Below are positions 1 through 11,254 of a stretch of 64,000 nt of DNA, one piece after another. The notes under the pieces were generated by a model. The model saw only the letters and a list, made by a program, of their open reading frames with translations, was not told the DNA's origin and ran no database searches. Both the position numbers and the translations under genes were made by a program. Every line of letters starts with the position of its first letter. The first letter of the stretch is position 1. Location of the stretch: positions 1 to 64,000 of the forward strand of contig PALV01000018.1 in the NCBI GenBank assembly GCA_002706685.1, written 5' to 3'. Source of the stretch: Gammaproteobacteria bacterium (GTDB lineage Bacteria > Pseudomonadota > Gammaproteobacteria > Pseudomonadales > Pseudohongiellaceae).

Positions 1-129
1 AGAACTCGTCCCACCCCTCACTTTAAATGCCAATAAGGAATCTATCGGCTCGCGACCGACGATAAATAGCAAGTAAGCATTTCAGTGAGGCCCCGACAAC
101 CAAAATAACGATACCTTGGAGGGGCGATC
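1..129 (+). ncRNA. Putative IS110 left end with possible bridge RNA
   Basis: This is the non-coding leader of the IS110 transposase. It contains an outer inverted repeat, CCTCACT at 16-22 pairing with AGTGAGG at 84-90, that encloses an inner hairpin (TATCG at 43-47 with CGATA at 60-64). IS110-group elements such as IS621 encode a structured bridge RNA in the non-coding left end, so a folded leader here is expected from the family. The exact RNA ends, its target-binding and donor-binding loops, and the element's left boundary cannot be set, and the window may cut the element. A purine-rich TTGGAGGGG stretch just before the ATG is a good ribosome binding site. Confidence 0.4.
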
Positions 130-1080
130 ATGACAACTGAAAACGCTATCGTTCAAGTCGGGGTTGATATCAGCAAGGCCAAACTGGATATCTGTCTTTC
201 CTCTGATGAACAGCTGGTCATCAATAACACATTAGCTGCCATTAAAAAGTGGCTTTCTGGAATTTCAGAACCGATCGAATTAGCCATGGAAGCCACTGGC
301 ATCTTTCACCTGACGTTGGCCCAGGAGGCTTTCCGTCAGGGGCACACGGTTTATCTGATCAACGGCTATCGTCTAAACCGGTATCGAGACGGAGTTGGTG
401 TCAGAGCTAAAACAGATCAAGGTGATGCCCGTTTGTTGCAAAGATACCTGCAGCGCGAGCGAGACCAGCTGGAGCCTTGGAACCCTGCACCACCTGAGCA
501 AATGCGATTGCAGGCGTTGCTAAAGCGCCGGGCCTGCGTTGTCTCGGCACGAGTAAAGCTGGACCAAAGTCTGGCTGATATTCCAGAGCTTAAACGCACA
601 AACGCCATGCTCAAACGTGCTCTTGAGTCAGCTGAAAAGCAAATCATGCAAAAGCTTGTAGCGCTGGTCAAACAAGCAGGTTGGGATCAGGACATGAAGC
701 GTTGTCAGGCCATTGAGGGCATTGGTCCGGTGACCTCTGTCGCGCTGACCAGCATCTTCCACCGAGGAAAATTTCGCAACAGTGATGCTTTCATCGCTTT
801 TTTGGGCTTGGATGTACGTGTGCGTGACTCTGGCCAGATGCGAGGCAAGCGAAAGTTAACTAAACAAGGTGATTCAGAAATCAGGCGGCTCTTATATCTA
901 GCAGCCATGCATGCCAAGCGACACAAAACCTGGCAGGCATTTTATCAACGCTATATCGACAGGGGGCTTTCCAACATACAAGCGTTAATGATCTTGGCCA
1001 GGAAGCTAGCCAGAGTGGCATTCGCACTGATGCATAATCAGAGCGATTATGTGCCCAAAAATGCTTGCATAGAGACATAG
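130..1080 (+). CDS. IS110 family transposase (DEDD recombinase)
   Basis: A 316-residue transposase of usual length for IS110. The N-terminal RuvC-like DEDD domain shows GVDISK with Asp13, AMEATG with Glu54, and KTDQGDA with Asp96 and Asp99, the full acidic set. The C-terminal Transposase_20 domain carries the IEGIGPVTS helix-hairpin-helix-like motif at about 194-202 and a DSG motif (Ser233), followed by the basic GKRKLTKQG segment; Ser233 is the likely nucleophile by family comparison, which I infer. There is no frameshift and a strong Shine-Dalgarno lies upstream, so the gene appears intact. Its codon use is more AT-rich than the genes that follow, as expected for a mobile element. No accessory gene is visible. 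Confidence 0.93.
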   Translation: MTTENAIVQVGVDISKAKLDICLSSDEQLVINNTLAAIKKWLSGISEPIELAMEATGIFHLTLAQEAFRQGHTVYLINGYRLNRYRDGVGVRAKTDQGDARLLQRYLQRERDQLEPWNPAPPEQMRLQALLKRRACVVSARVKLDQSLADIPELKRTNAMLKRALESAEKQIMQKLVALVKQAGWDQDMKRCQAIEGIGPVTSVALTSIFHRGKFRNSDAFIAFLGLDVRVRDSGQMRGKRKLTKQGDSEIRRLLYLAAMHAKRHKTWQAFYQRYIDRGLSNIQALMILARKLARVAFALMHNQSDYVPKNACIET

Positions 1081-1082
1081 AA

Positions 1083-1157
1083 TCTCGACCTCGCTCGCTG
1101 CGCGGGCTCGGGACTCAGACAGTCCTCCCGCTGATCGGGTGAGCGGCAAAAGGATAA
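1083..1157 (+). repeat. REP-like palindromic repeat, copy A
   Basis: A GC-rich segment beginning three bases after the transposase stop. Its core GGACTCAGACAGTCC (1111-1125) is a small hairpin with GGACT/AGTCC arms. It is similar to the reverse complement of 1430-1505: shared blocks are TCGACCTCGC, CTCGGGACTC, GACAGTCC, CCCGCT and TCGGGTG, in the same order. Two such copies in opposite orientation resemble a bacterial interspersed mosaic element. Because the IS110 right end must lie very near 1081, the IS probably inserted into or beside this repeat. Confidence 0.65.
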
Positions 1158-1217
1158 ACGCGCCCTGATTGGGCGAGATGCTGCCACCCGCTACCCTGCC
1201 CTAGTGCCAACGTCGAC

Positions 1218-1287
<70 letters not shown>

Positions 1288-1429
1288 TACGTGATTAAAC
1301 CGATGTAGCATTGACGCGGCACAAGCAACTAATCGAGGTTCAGGGCCTGGCGGGAAACGGATCGAGGGAACTCGGACGATGGCACTAGGGACGGGGAGCG
1401 GCGGGAGCGATGGGAACCAATCAGGCCAT

Positions 1430-1505
1430 GTATTCTTTCTTTCCCGCACACCCGAATAGCGGGCGGGACTGTCCGAGTCCCGAGCGGCGGCGCCGCGAGG
1501 TCGAG
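1430..1505 (-). repeat. REP-like palindromic repeat, copy B (inverted)
   Basis: Inverted partner of the repeat at 1083-1157. Its core on the plus strand is GGACTGTCCGAGTCC (1466-1480), the reverse complement of the copy A core except for one base in the loop; the GGACT/AGTCC arms are conserved. Similarity continues over roughly 75 bases with small indels in the CG-rich part. Confidence 0.65.
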
Positions 1506-1510
1506 CTCCC

Positions 1511-1529
1511 CCCCGCCGGGTGGGCGGGG
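1511..1529 (-). terminator. GC hairpin downstream of htpX
   Basis: CCCCGCC at 1511-1517 pairs with GGCGGGG at 1523-1529. It lies about 60 bases beyond the htpX stop and could end transcription of the minus-strand gene row. No T-tract follows, so an intrinsic terminator is uncertain. Confidence 0.3.
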
Positions 1530-1589
1530 AAGGAAGATGGCCGGTTCACAGCGTCCCGCCGCTTTCCGGCCCGCTCTTGAAAACGAAGC

Positions 1590-2471
1590 TTACCGGCCTT
1601 CGCGCAGGCGGGCGATGCGGTCAGCCAGCGGCGGGGGGCTCATGAAGAGTTTGGTGTAGACGTCACGCGCTTTATTGTTGATACCAAACGCAACCAGCTC
1701 ATCCGGCAGATGCGTCGGCTGCCCGGCTTTCAGGCGCTCCAGCGCGGCGATCATGTTCTGTCGGCCGGCGAGAGCTGCACCGCCAGCATCAGCCCGGTAT
1801 TCACGCTGACGGCTGAACCACATCACGATAACCGAGGCCAGAATACCCAGCACCAGCTGCGCGATGATGGACGTGATCCAGAACGCCGGACCGTGTCCCT
1901 GCTCTGTCTTGAATACCACACGGTCAACAAAGTGACCGATGACACGTGAGAAGAAGATGACGAATGTGTTGACGATGCCCTGAATCAGGGTAAGCGTCAC
2001 CATATCACCGTTGGCCACGTGGCTGACTTCATGCGCCAGCACGGCTTCGGCTTCCTGTTTGGTCATGGTGTTCAGAAGCCCCGCACTGACCGCGACCAGC
2101 GAGCTGTTCTTGCTCGCGCCGGTTGCGAAGGCATTGACTTCAGGAGATGGGAAAATGGCAACTTCAGGCATGGCGATGCCAGCGCGTTTAGCCTGACTGG
2201 CAACGGTGTCCAGCAACCACTGCTCAGTAGCATTGCGCGCCTGGGTGATAACCTGTGCGTTGGTCGAGCGCTTGGCGACCCATTTGGACATTGCCAGTGA
2301 AATAAAGGAACCGCCAAAACCGATGACGGCGGAGAAAATCAACAAGGCGTTCAGATCCAGATCGCTGCCGCTCTCATCCAGGATCCGCTCCACGCCCAAC
2401 AGACGCAGCACAATACTCAGCACCAACACGATGGCCAGGTTGGTCAGCAAAAACAGCGCAATACGCTTCAT
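1590..2471 (-). CDS. htpX: Membrane zinc metalloprotease HtpX
   Basis: HtpX is an inner-membrane M48 peptidase that degrades misfolded membrane proteins together with FtsH. The 293-residue length matches the family. Two membrane segments lie at the N-terminus (about 5-25 and 42-60), followed by the cytoplasmic zinc site HEVSH at 147-151, two further hydrophobic segments (about 163-180 and 200-218), and the third ligand Glu224 in [11 protein letters not shown]. All catalytic residues are present, so it should be active. It is the last gene of a same-strand row and begins 11 bases after the QEGLA gene, so it is probably co-transcribed with it. Confidence 0.96.
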   Translation of the reverse strand: MKRIALFLLTNLAIVLVLSIVLRLLGVERILDESGSDLDLNALLIFSAVIGFGGSFISLAMSKWVAKRSTNAQVITQARNATEQWLLDTVASQAKRAGIAMPEVAIFPSPEVNAFATGASKNSSLVAVSAGLLNTMTKQEAEAVLAHEVSHVANGDMVTLTLIQGIVNTFVIFFSRVIGHFVDRVVFKTEQGHGPAFWITSIIAQLVLGILASVIVMWFSRQREYRADAGGAALAGRQNMIAALERLKAGQPTHLPDELVAFGINNKARDVYTKLFMSPPPLADRIARLREGR

Positions 2472-2482
2472 ATACTCAATCC

Positions 2483-3820
2483 TCAGTCAACTGCAGAGTC
2501 AATAACCTTGTCATAGAGCGGCGCTACCTTTGGCATCCCACTAAACAGATTGTGGAAATGCTTCTGTACTCGCGCCATGTTGATTACCGAGATGCCACTG
2601 GCAAATCCAAACCACACATACAATCCATTCAGGTCCCTGAACATCTCAGGAATATAATGGGGGCCGGCAATGGTTCCTTCAAGATAGTGCTGATACAAAA
2701 TTGGAATATCATCCAGTGTTACTTTGCCCACGAACAGCATTGGCAGTATCTCCGGCACACCGGAGTGAATGCTGCTGCGTATGAAGTTCACGTTTTCCAC
2801 AAAACCTTTCAGGTAGGAAAGGTCTTTGGTGAACACCGAACCACCGCGCAGCATACCGCCCCTGAACACGCGCTGCGTGATTTTATAGCTATCCGCAGGC
2901 TTAAGTCCACGCTCGCTGAAATAGCGATATACCTCAATAAAATCAGCACCTTGCTCAGCCATATCGACTGCAACCACGCGATCACTGACTTTTAGTGCAC
3001 GGCGTGGATAGGAACTGAATGTCAGCGTCTCCATGAGCACAGCCAGGCCTTCCTGGCAGGCAGTTACGCGCGGCGACCCGACACTGAGCCAGCTCGCCCA
3101 GGGCTGCCTGCGACCATTGAGCGTGGTACCGACATGCACCCAACCCTCGTGGACCTCGAGAACCTGCAGGTCAATATCGGTGAAGCTGGCATCCTGATTA
3201 ACCTTGATGTAATCACCACCCGCTGCGGCATCGGACACGATGCCGTCACTGAGAATGACGCGGATATCGCCCGGCTGGAAGTAACTGCCCAGCCGCTGCT
3301 GCAGGATCTCGACCGCTTCGGGCGCGCCGATATCTTTGTCGTAAGGACGGGTCAAGTGCTCGGCTGCCGGCAGGGAAAAAATATCGCAGAGTTTCTCGCC
3401 AAGCTGGCGCAAGGATTTCCGGTCACCTCGCAGGTGGTCCCTGGCAGAGCCATAAAGCTCACGACTGTAGCGCCCGAAGTCGACAGTGCCACGATGGCGC
3501 AGCAACTCGATTACCAGCAGGTACTGATCAACGGTGTCACACAGGATACTGCCAAGTCCATCACGGCGACCCAGTTTGCGACGAACTTCGCGGCGCAGCT
3601 CAAGAAACCGGTCGCGAAGCAGTTCGGGTGAGAACCCCAGATCAATCCGTTGATAGTGGTCCGGATCCAGACGGGGCATTTCAGTACCATTTGCGGCCAG
3701 GAATGTTTTTTCCAGCGACGATGACCACTTGATGGCATCCAGAATGCGGATAGGTTTTTGCAGCTCTATCAGTTGATCTGACAGCCGTTTAACCTGCGCC
3801 TGATATTCAGACAATGTCAT
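2483..3820 (-). CDS. QEGLA-motif protein (DUF1704), putative MATCAP-like metallocarboxypeptidase
   Basis: A 445-residue cytoplasmic protein without signal peptide. It carries HEGWVH at 224-229, an HExxxH zinc motif, and CQEGLA at 255-260 with Glu257 and nearby Glu264 as possible third ligand. This is the family annotated in bacteria as flavohemoglobin-expression-modulating QEGLA protein. The eukaryotic relatives MATCAP/TMCP are tyrosine carboxypeptidases acting on tubulin, so a C-terminal-trimming peptidase is the best inference; the bacterial substrate is unknown. Its ATG overlaps the stop of the upstream aldehyde dehydrogenase by four bases (ATGA), which points to translational coupling. 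No flavohemoglobin gene is in the window. Confidence 0.85.
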   Translation of the reverse strand: MTLSEYQAQVKRLSDQLIELQKPIRILDAIKWSSSLEKTFLAANGTEMPRLDPDHYQRIDLGFSPELLRDRFLELRREVRRKLGRRDGLGSILCDTVDQYLLVIELLRHRGTVDFGRYSRELYGSARDHLRGDRKSLRQLGEKLCDIFSLPAAEHLTRPYDKDIGAPEAVEILQQRLGSYFQPGDIRVILSDGIVSDAAAGGDYIKVNQDASFTDIDLQVLEVHEGWVHVGTTLNGRRQPWASWLSVGSPRVTACQEGLAVLMETLTFSSYPRRALKVSDRVVAVDMAEQGADFIEVYRYFSERGLKPADSYKITQRVFRGGMLRGGSVFTKDLSYLKGFVENVNFIRSSIHSGVPEILPMLFVGKVTLDDIPILYQHYLEGTIAGPHYIPEMFRDLNGLYVWFGFASGISVINMARVQKHFHNLFSGMPKVAPLYDKVIDSAVD

Positions 3821-5178
3821 CGTAGCAGCATGGCCTTGATGTTGGTGAACTCTCGAATGCCAAACGGACCCAGCTCGCGCCCGTACCCGGACGCCTTTAT
3901 ACCACCAAATGGCATGGCTGGCTCGGATTTTACGAAGTCATTGACAGCGCAGGCGCCCGCTTCCAGAGCCAGCGCAACACGGCGCCCTCGGGCGGCGTCA
4001 CGGGTAAACACGGCAGAGCCCAGACCAAATGCAGACTGATTGGCCAGGGAGATGGCCTCGTTTTCATCGCGGGCCCGTATCAGTGCTGCCACGGGGCCGA
4101 ACAGCTCCTCATCAAACGCCGGCATACCCGGTCGTACTTCACCGAGCACTGTTGGCCAGTAGGTGGCGCCCTCGGACTGTCCACCTGAGACCAGTACCGC
4201 GCCCAGTCGTATTGTTTCGTTCACCTGTCTGGTCAACTCATCACAGAGATCCTGCTTGGCCTGCGGCCCGATATCCGTGTCTTCCAGCAAGGGATCACCA
4301 ACACGCTTTTTGTTCATGGCCGCCGCCATTGCCGATGCAAACTCACCATACAGGCTGTCATGAACAATAAACCGTTTGGCGGCGATACAGCTCTGCCCGT
4401 TGTTCAACAAGCGGCTGGTGACACACTTTTCCACGGCCAGATCAATATCGGCATCATCCAGCACCAGATAGGGGTCGCTGCCACCCAGTTCCAGAACCGT
4501 CTTCTTGAGACATTTGCCCGCAGTTGAGGCTATTTTTCGACCCGCATTGGTGCTGCCAGTGAAAGTCACCGCCTTGATCATCGGATGTTCGATCAGGCGG
4601 TCGGCATCTTTGCTGGAGACCAGCAATGAACGGAACAGATTCTCCGGCACATTGGCATCCCGGCAGATTGCTTCAATTGCCATGGCACAGCCCGGCACAT
4701 TGGAGGCATGTTTGAGAATGGCACCGTTACCTGCCATCAATGCCGGCGCCAGAAACCGGAACACCTGCCAGTACGGAAAGTTCCAGGGCATGATGGCCAG
4801 CACCAGTCCCAATGGCTGGTAACAGATAATGCGTTCGGCATCGTCGTCACTGGGAACGGTTTCAGACTGCAGCATGGCGGGACCGTTATCAGCATAATAT
4901 TCACAGGCCCAGGCACATTTATCTACCTCAGCCCTGGCGCTTGCCAGTGTCTTGCCCATTTCCAGCGTAGCTGTGCGCGCAAGTGTGTCGCGCTGCGCCT
5001 TGAGCTGTTTCGCAAGGGATCGCAATACGGAGGCACGAGTCGACAGCTCAGTGGTCTGCCACATTTTCTGCGCCTGATCTGCCGCAGCCAGAGTTGAGTC
5101 CAGTGCAGTGAGATCGAAAGCCTCATAAGTATCCAGCGTCTCACCAGAAAACGGATTGATACTGCTGATCTGTTTCAT
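3817..5178 (-). CDS. NAD(P)-dependent aldehyde dehydrogenase, succinate-semialdehyde type
   Basis: A 453-residue aldehyde dehydrogenase of the short succinate-semialdehyde class (Sad/YneI and GabD relatives). It oxidises an aldehyde to a carboxylate; the likely product is succinate for the TCA cycle, although substrate cannot be proven from sequence. Visible: Rossmann contacts at PWNFPYWQ (131-138), FTGST (206-210), catalytic base Glu230 in VLELGGSDP, nucleophile Cys264 in NNGQSCIAAKR, and EELFGPVA near the C-terminus. A strong AGGGGGAG ribosome site precedes the ATG. It follows fumC by 47 bases, which suits a TCA-linked operon. Confidence 0.9.
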   Translation of the reverse strand: MKQISSINPFSGETLDTYEAFDLTALDSTLAAADQAQKMWQTTELSTRASVLRSLAKQLKAQRDTLARTATLEMGKTLASARAEVDKCAWACEYYADNGPAMLQSETVPSDDDAERIICYQPLGLVLAIMPWNFPYWQVFRFLAPALMAGNGAILKHASNVPGCAMAIEAICRDANVPENLFRSLLVSSKDADRLIEHPMIKAVTFTGSTNAGRKIASTAGKCLKKTVLELGGSDPYLVLDDADIDLAVEKCVTSRLLNNGQSCIAAKRFIVHDSLYGEFASAMAAAMNKKRVGDPLLEDTDIGPQAKQDLCDELTRQVNETIRLGAVLVSGGQSEGATYWPTVLGEVRPGMPAFDEELFGPVAALIRARDENEAISLANQSAFGLGSAVFTRDAARGRRVALALEAGACAVNDFVKSEPAMPFGGIKASGYGRELGPFGIREFTNIKAMLLR

Positions 5179-5225
5179 TGACTTCTCCCCCTGGATGATT
5201 GCTTTTGAGCGCGGGCGCAGGCCGA

Positions 5226-6607
<1,382 letters not shown>

Positions 6608-6611
<4 letters not shown>

Positions 6612-9262
6612 GATGTCATCAACTTGTTCACGACAAATGGCATGATACCGCCACTGGTGTAGTAACTGACCTCATCAGCGGTATCCAGTCTGCACAGCAG
6701 ATCGACGCTGTCCACATGATCGCCGCCACGGCATACCTGCATGGTTACCGTCATGCCTGCTGAAATCCTCTCAAGGCCCACAAGGTTGATTGTCTCACTG
6801 CCGGTCAATTTCAGTGACTTGCGAGTCACTCCTTCGGGAAACTGAAGTGGCAGGACGCCCATACCGGCCAGGTTGGAGCGATGAATACGCTCAAAGCTTT
6901 CGGCAATTACAGCCTGAATGCCGAGCAGCCGCGTCCCTTTGGCCGCCCAGTCGCGGCTGGAACCTGTGCCGTATTCCTTGCCCGCAATCACTACCAGTGG
7001 TGTTTTCTGCTTCTGATAATGCATCGCCGCATCGTAGATGCTCATCTCTTCGCCATCTGGCATCAAGCTGGTGTAACCACCCTCGACCCCGTCCAGCATT
7101 TCGTTCTTGATACGCACGTTCGCAAAGGTGCCACGCATCATCACTTCGTGGTTACCACGTCGCGACCCATAGGAATTGAAATCTTCTGGGGCAACGCCTT
7201 TTTCTATCAGATACTTGCCTGCAGGCGTGGAGCGCCCGATTGAGCCCGCTGGTGAAATATGGTCAGTAGTGACCGAGTCACCCAGCAATGCGATGATTCG
7301 AGCACTTTTGATGTCTCCCGATACCGGCGCCATTTCAGGGCTGAAGAACGGCGGATTCTGTATGTATGTCGAATCGTCGTTCCAGTCGTAGGTATCGCCC
7401 TCGGTAATAGGCATGGCATTCCATGCCTCGTTACCGGTGAACACATCGGCGTAATCTTTGGTAAACATTTCACGACTCACCAGGGCGACGGCCTTTTTGA
7501 TGGCATCAGTATCTGGCCATATGTCGCGCAGGTAGACTGGATTTCCGGATTTGTCCTCACCCAGCGCCTCAGTGGTCAGATCAATCTCCGTGGTACCTGC
7601 CAGCGCGAATGCGACCACCAGGGGCGGAGAGGCCAGCCAGTTGGCACGCACTTTGGGATGAATGCGGCCCTCGAAGTTACGGTTACCAGACAGTACTGAG
7701 CAGACCGTCAGCTTGCCCTTGTCTATCGCCTCATCAATCTCGGGTGGCAGCGGACCGGAGTTCCCGATGCAGGTCGTGCAACCATAACCCACAAGATTGA
7801 ATCCCAGCTGGTCAAGCGCAGGCTGCAAACCGGCTTTTTCCAGATAATGTGTGACCACTTTTGAACCCGGCGCCAGCGATGTTTTCACCCACGGCTTTAC
7901 CGTCAGACCTTTCTCCAGAGCGTTCCTGGCGAGTAATCCCGCTGCCATCATCACCGCTGGATTGGAGGTATTGGTGCAGGAAGTAATTGCTGCGATAACG
8001 ACGTCACCATCCTGCAGGGTCCATTTACCATGATCCATGGCCGCGACGGCTTTATTGTGGTTGGGATACTGTTTACGCGTTGCATCTGCCATGGCAGTCA
8101 AAGCCACACGGTCCTGGGGACGGACGGGGCCTGCCAGGCTGGGCTCGACAGTCGTCAAGTCCAGTTGCACTTCACTGGAATAAACAGCGCTGGACTCGGA
8201 CTGTCGCCACAGGCCCTGCTCTTCGCTGTAGCGTCTGGTCAGCTCAATGACGTCTTTGTCGCGGCCACTCAATTCCATGTAGCGAAGTGTTTCGTCATCG
8301 ACGGCGAAAAAGCAACACGTGGCGCCATACTCTGGCGACATATTGGCAATTGTGGCACGGTCGGCGAGCGTCAGATCGTCCAGGCCGGGGCCAAAGAACT
8401 CGACAAATTTGCCAACCACACCATGCTTGCGCAGCATTTCCGCCACCGTCAATACCAGGTCAGTTGCCGTCACACCCTCTTTGAGCCGCCCCTCGAGTTT
8501 GACACCAACCACTTCAGGAATTCGCATGGAGATCGGCTGGCCCAGCATGGCCGCTTCAGCCTCGATACCGCCCACGCCCCAGCCAAGCACTGCCAGGCCG
8601 TTGATCATGGTGGTATGGCTGTCAGTGCCGACCAGCGTGTCAGGATAGGCGCGCAGTTTGCCTTCGCTATCAGACGACCAGACACAACGAGCCAGGTACT
8701 CCAGATTGACCTGGTGACAGATACCTGTACCCGGCGGTACTACCCGGAAGTTGTCGAAAGCTTCTTGTCCCCAGCGGAGAAACTCATAGCGCTCCCCGTT
8801 ACGCTCCATTTCGATGCGCACGTTATCTTCGTAGGCGCTGCTCGATGCGAAACGGTCGACCATGACAGAATGGTCAATGACCAGATCCACTGGATTCAGT
8901 GGATTGACTTTCCTGGGATCGCCGCCCTCATTGGCAACCGCATCCCGCATTGCCGCCAGATCAACAACCGCCGGCACACCCGTAAAGTCCTGCATCAGGA
9001 CGCGCGCCGGCATGAAGGAAATTTCATGGTCAGAGTTACGTTTTTCTGTCCACTCCAGCAGCTCACGCACGTCGTGATCCGTGGCGAAGCCCTTCTCTTT
9101 ATGCCGTAACAGATTCTCCAACAGAATCTTCAGTGTCACTGGCAGTTTGCTAACGCCTTTCAGACCAGCCTGCTCCAGCGCGGCAAGACTGAAATATTCG
9201 TAGGTTTGACCATTCACGGATAATTCGCGACGAGTATCAGGAATCGTGTCTCGAGCCGTCAT
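6608..9262 (-). CDS. acnA: Aconitate hydratase A
   Basis: Interconverts citrate and isocitrate with a 4Fe-4S cluster. I take the ATG at 9262 (884 residues) because AAAGGAG lies eight bases before it; a longer reading from 9292 adds ten unlikely residues. Cluster ligands are Cys429 in TSCTNTSNP, and Cys495 and Cys498 in GYGCTTCIG. The swivel domain contains GDSVTTDHISPAG and EYGTGSSRDWAAKGT. Length and motifs fit AcnA/IRP-type aconitase rather than AcnB. It is the first gene of the acnA-fumC-aldehyde dehydrogenase-QEGLA-htpX row and is divergent from tamA, with a 180-base shared promoter region. Confidence 0.96.
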
Positions 9263-9442
9263 TGCGCATTTCTCCTTTAATCCAGCATACACTTGGGCAC
9301 GTAGGTGTCATAAAGTGCCTTTTCGGCAGTATAACCCAGCAAACAGGCCAGGGCGAACAGCGTCCCACTGGCATCCGGCAGGCGTTCACGTTAAGCTGAT
9401 GAGCCAATGGTTTGCCAGGAACGGCACGGTATTTTTCTTGAA

Positions 9443-11254
9443 ATGTGGGCTAAAATCAGAGTTACCAACACAGTAGTTGCCATGCTCGGCGCGTTGGCAT
9501 GTGTACCAACTGTCTCGTTGGCTCAAACCGAGCCTGACCCCGGGACCGCCCAGGCAGCTCAGCAGCAATCACCGCGGATTCAGGTTGTGGGGGTTGAGGG
9601 TGCGTTGGCGGATAATATCCGTGTGCATGTTGGCACCCCCGATATCAGCTGCGACGCCAGTCAGCGCCGCCTGGACCGTTTACTGCCAGGTATCCGGCGT
9701 GAGGTTCTGCGGGCCGCTCAGGCTCTGGGCTATTACCAGTCGCAGCGCCAGATCAGTTTTACACCTGCATCAGAGACCGAATCCGGATGCTGGCAGCTTG
9801 TCGTCAATATTACTCCTGGTGCTCCGGTCAGACTGGCAGAGATCAATGTGCAGATCACAGACCCGCAGTACCGGGATCTGTTTACGCCCGTCCTGCAAAG
9901 CCTTCCCTTGCGAAGCGGCGATGTGCTGAACCACAGCGCTTACGAGCGACTGAAAGCCATGCTGAGCGGCTACGCCGTAGAGCGCGGCTTCTTTCAGGCA
10001 CGCTTTGACACCGCTGAGCTGCAGGTTGACGTGACCCAGAATCAAGCCTTCGTGGATATCGACTTCAACCCTGGCGCCCGTTATCGGTTCGGCGAAATCG
10101 TTTTAAACACACCCGATGCGCTGTCCCAGCGATTCGTTGAGCGCTTCCTGATTTTCGAACCCAATAGTGAGTACTCAAGCGAAGTGCTCATTCAGCAGCG
10201 ACAGAATTTTAATGACAGCCAGTACTTTTCAAGAGTTTCGGTATCGCCTGAACTGGACAACGCGCAGAATAATGCGGTGCCCGTAAGCGTCGATCTTGCC
10301 ATGCGCCCTCGCAAAGCCTGGTCGGCTGGCGCTGGTGTCAACACGGACACCGGCCCCAGAATGCGCTTTTCCTACGAGGACCGATACTTCAACCGCCAGG
10401 GCCATCGACTGACGGGTGACCTGACCGTGTCCACCGCTCGACAGGAGCCAAGTCTGACATATGTCATCCCATTGCAGGATCCAGTGAATGACAGCCTGCG
10501 ACTTTCCGGCGGTTTTCAGCGTGAGGAAACTGACAGCTACATCACTAACACGTATCGTGCGGGTGCGAGTTATCAGACCCTGGTTGGCAGCTGGGTACAG
10601 AGTATCTTCACCAACTATGAGCAGGAACGATCTCAGCTGACCAATGTCATGGACCGGTCGGAGTTCAACGAACAGACCAATTCGCTGATCTCGGGTGTCA
10701 GCTGGTCACGCACGCGCAGCAACGATCCAATCTACCCAAGCCGCGGCTGGCGTCTGTTCGGCCAGGTGCGTGGCGCCCATGAAGACCTGATTTCCGACAT
10801 CACCTTCGTGCAGCTGACCAGCAGCGCCAAGTTCATCCGCGAGATTGGGCCAGGGCGTGTTCTGCTGCGCGCGGAAGCAGCCACCACGGTCGCCGACGAG
10901 CTGCTGGAACTGCCCATCTCAGTCCGGTTTTTTACAGGTGGCGATACCAGTGTCCGCGGCTATCAGTTCGGCGAACTGGGCGCAACCAACGATGACGGTG
11001 AGGTTGTCGGTGGTAAACACATGCTGGTAGGCAGCATCGAGTATGACATTCCAGTGATGGGTAACTGGTATGCCGCCGCGTTTTTTGACACAGGTAACTC
11101 GTTTTCCGATTTTGATGACATGCAGCTCCAGGAAAGCGCCGGCCTTGGTATCCGCTGGCTGTCGCCAATTGGTCCGATCCGCGTTGATGTTGCCAAGGGT
11201 CTGGACAGTGGAGGCGGTTACCGCTTGCATATCACCATGGGGCCAGACCTGTAA
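9443..11254 (+). CDS. tamA: Outer membrane translocation/assembly factor TamA
   Basis: Omp85/BamA-family barrel that works with TamB in autotransporter insertion and phospholipid movement between membranes. I prefer the ATG at 9443, which gives 603 residues and a clean signal peptide ending in VSLAQ; an ATG at 9407 would add 12 residues ahead of it. Three POTRA-like domains fill roughly residues 35-255, and the C-terminal surface-antigen barrel includes the hallmark VRGYQFGELG-like segment and ends in GPDL. The stop overlaps the tamB start by one base (TAATG). The start has only a weak ribosome site. Confidence 0.93.
   Translation: MWAKIRVTNTVVAMLGALACVPTVSLAQTEPDPGTAQAAQQQSPRIQVVGVEGALADNIRVHVGTPDISCDASQRRLDRLLPGIRREVLRAAQALGYYQSQRQISFTPASETESGCWQLVVNITPGAPVRLAEINVQITDPQYRDLFTPVLQSLPLRSGDVLNHSAYERLKAMLSGYAVERGFFQARFDTAELQVDVTQNQAFVDIDFNPGARYRFGEIVLNTPDALSQRFVERFLIFEPNSEYSSEVLIQQRQNFNDSQYFSRVSVSPELDNAQNNAVPVSVDLAMRPRKAWSAGAGVNTDTGPRMRFSYEDRYFNRQGHRLTGDLTVSTARQEPSLTYVIPLQDPVNDSLRLSGGFQREETDSYITNTYRAGASYQTLVGSWVQSIFTNYEQERSQLTNVMDRSEFNEQTNSLISGVSWSRTRSNDPIYPSRGWRLFGQVRGAHEDLISDITFVQLTSSAKFIREIGPGRVLLRAEAATTVADELLELPISVRFFTGGDTSVRGYQFGELGATNDDGEVVGGKHMLVGSIEYDIPVMGNWYAAAFFDTGNSFSDFDDMQLQESAGLGIRWLSPIGPIRVDVAKGLDSGGGYRLHITMGPDL

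Noticed and set aside
8030..9109. Long plus-strand open frame of about 359 codons
   Set aside because: It lies fully antisense to acnA, which has every aconitase motif; long antisense frames are common in GC-rich genes.
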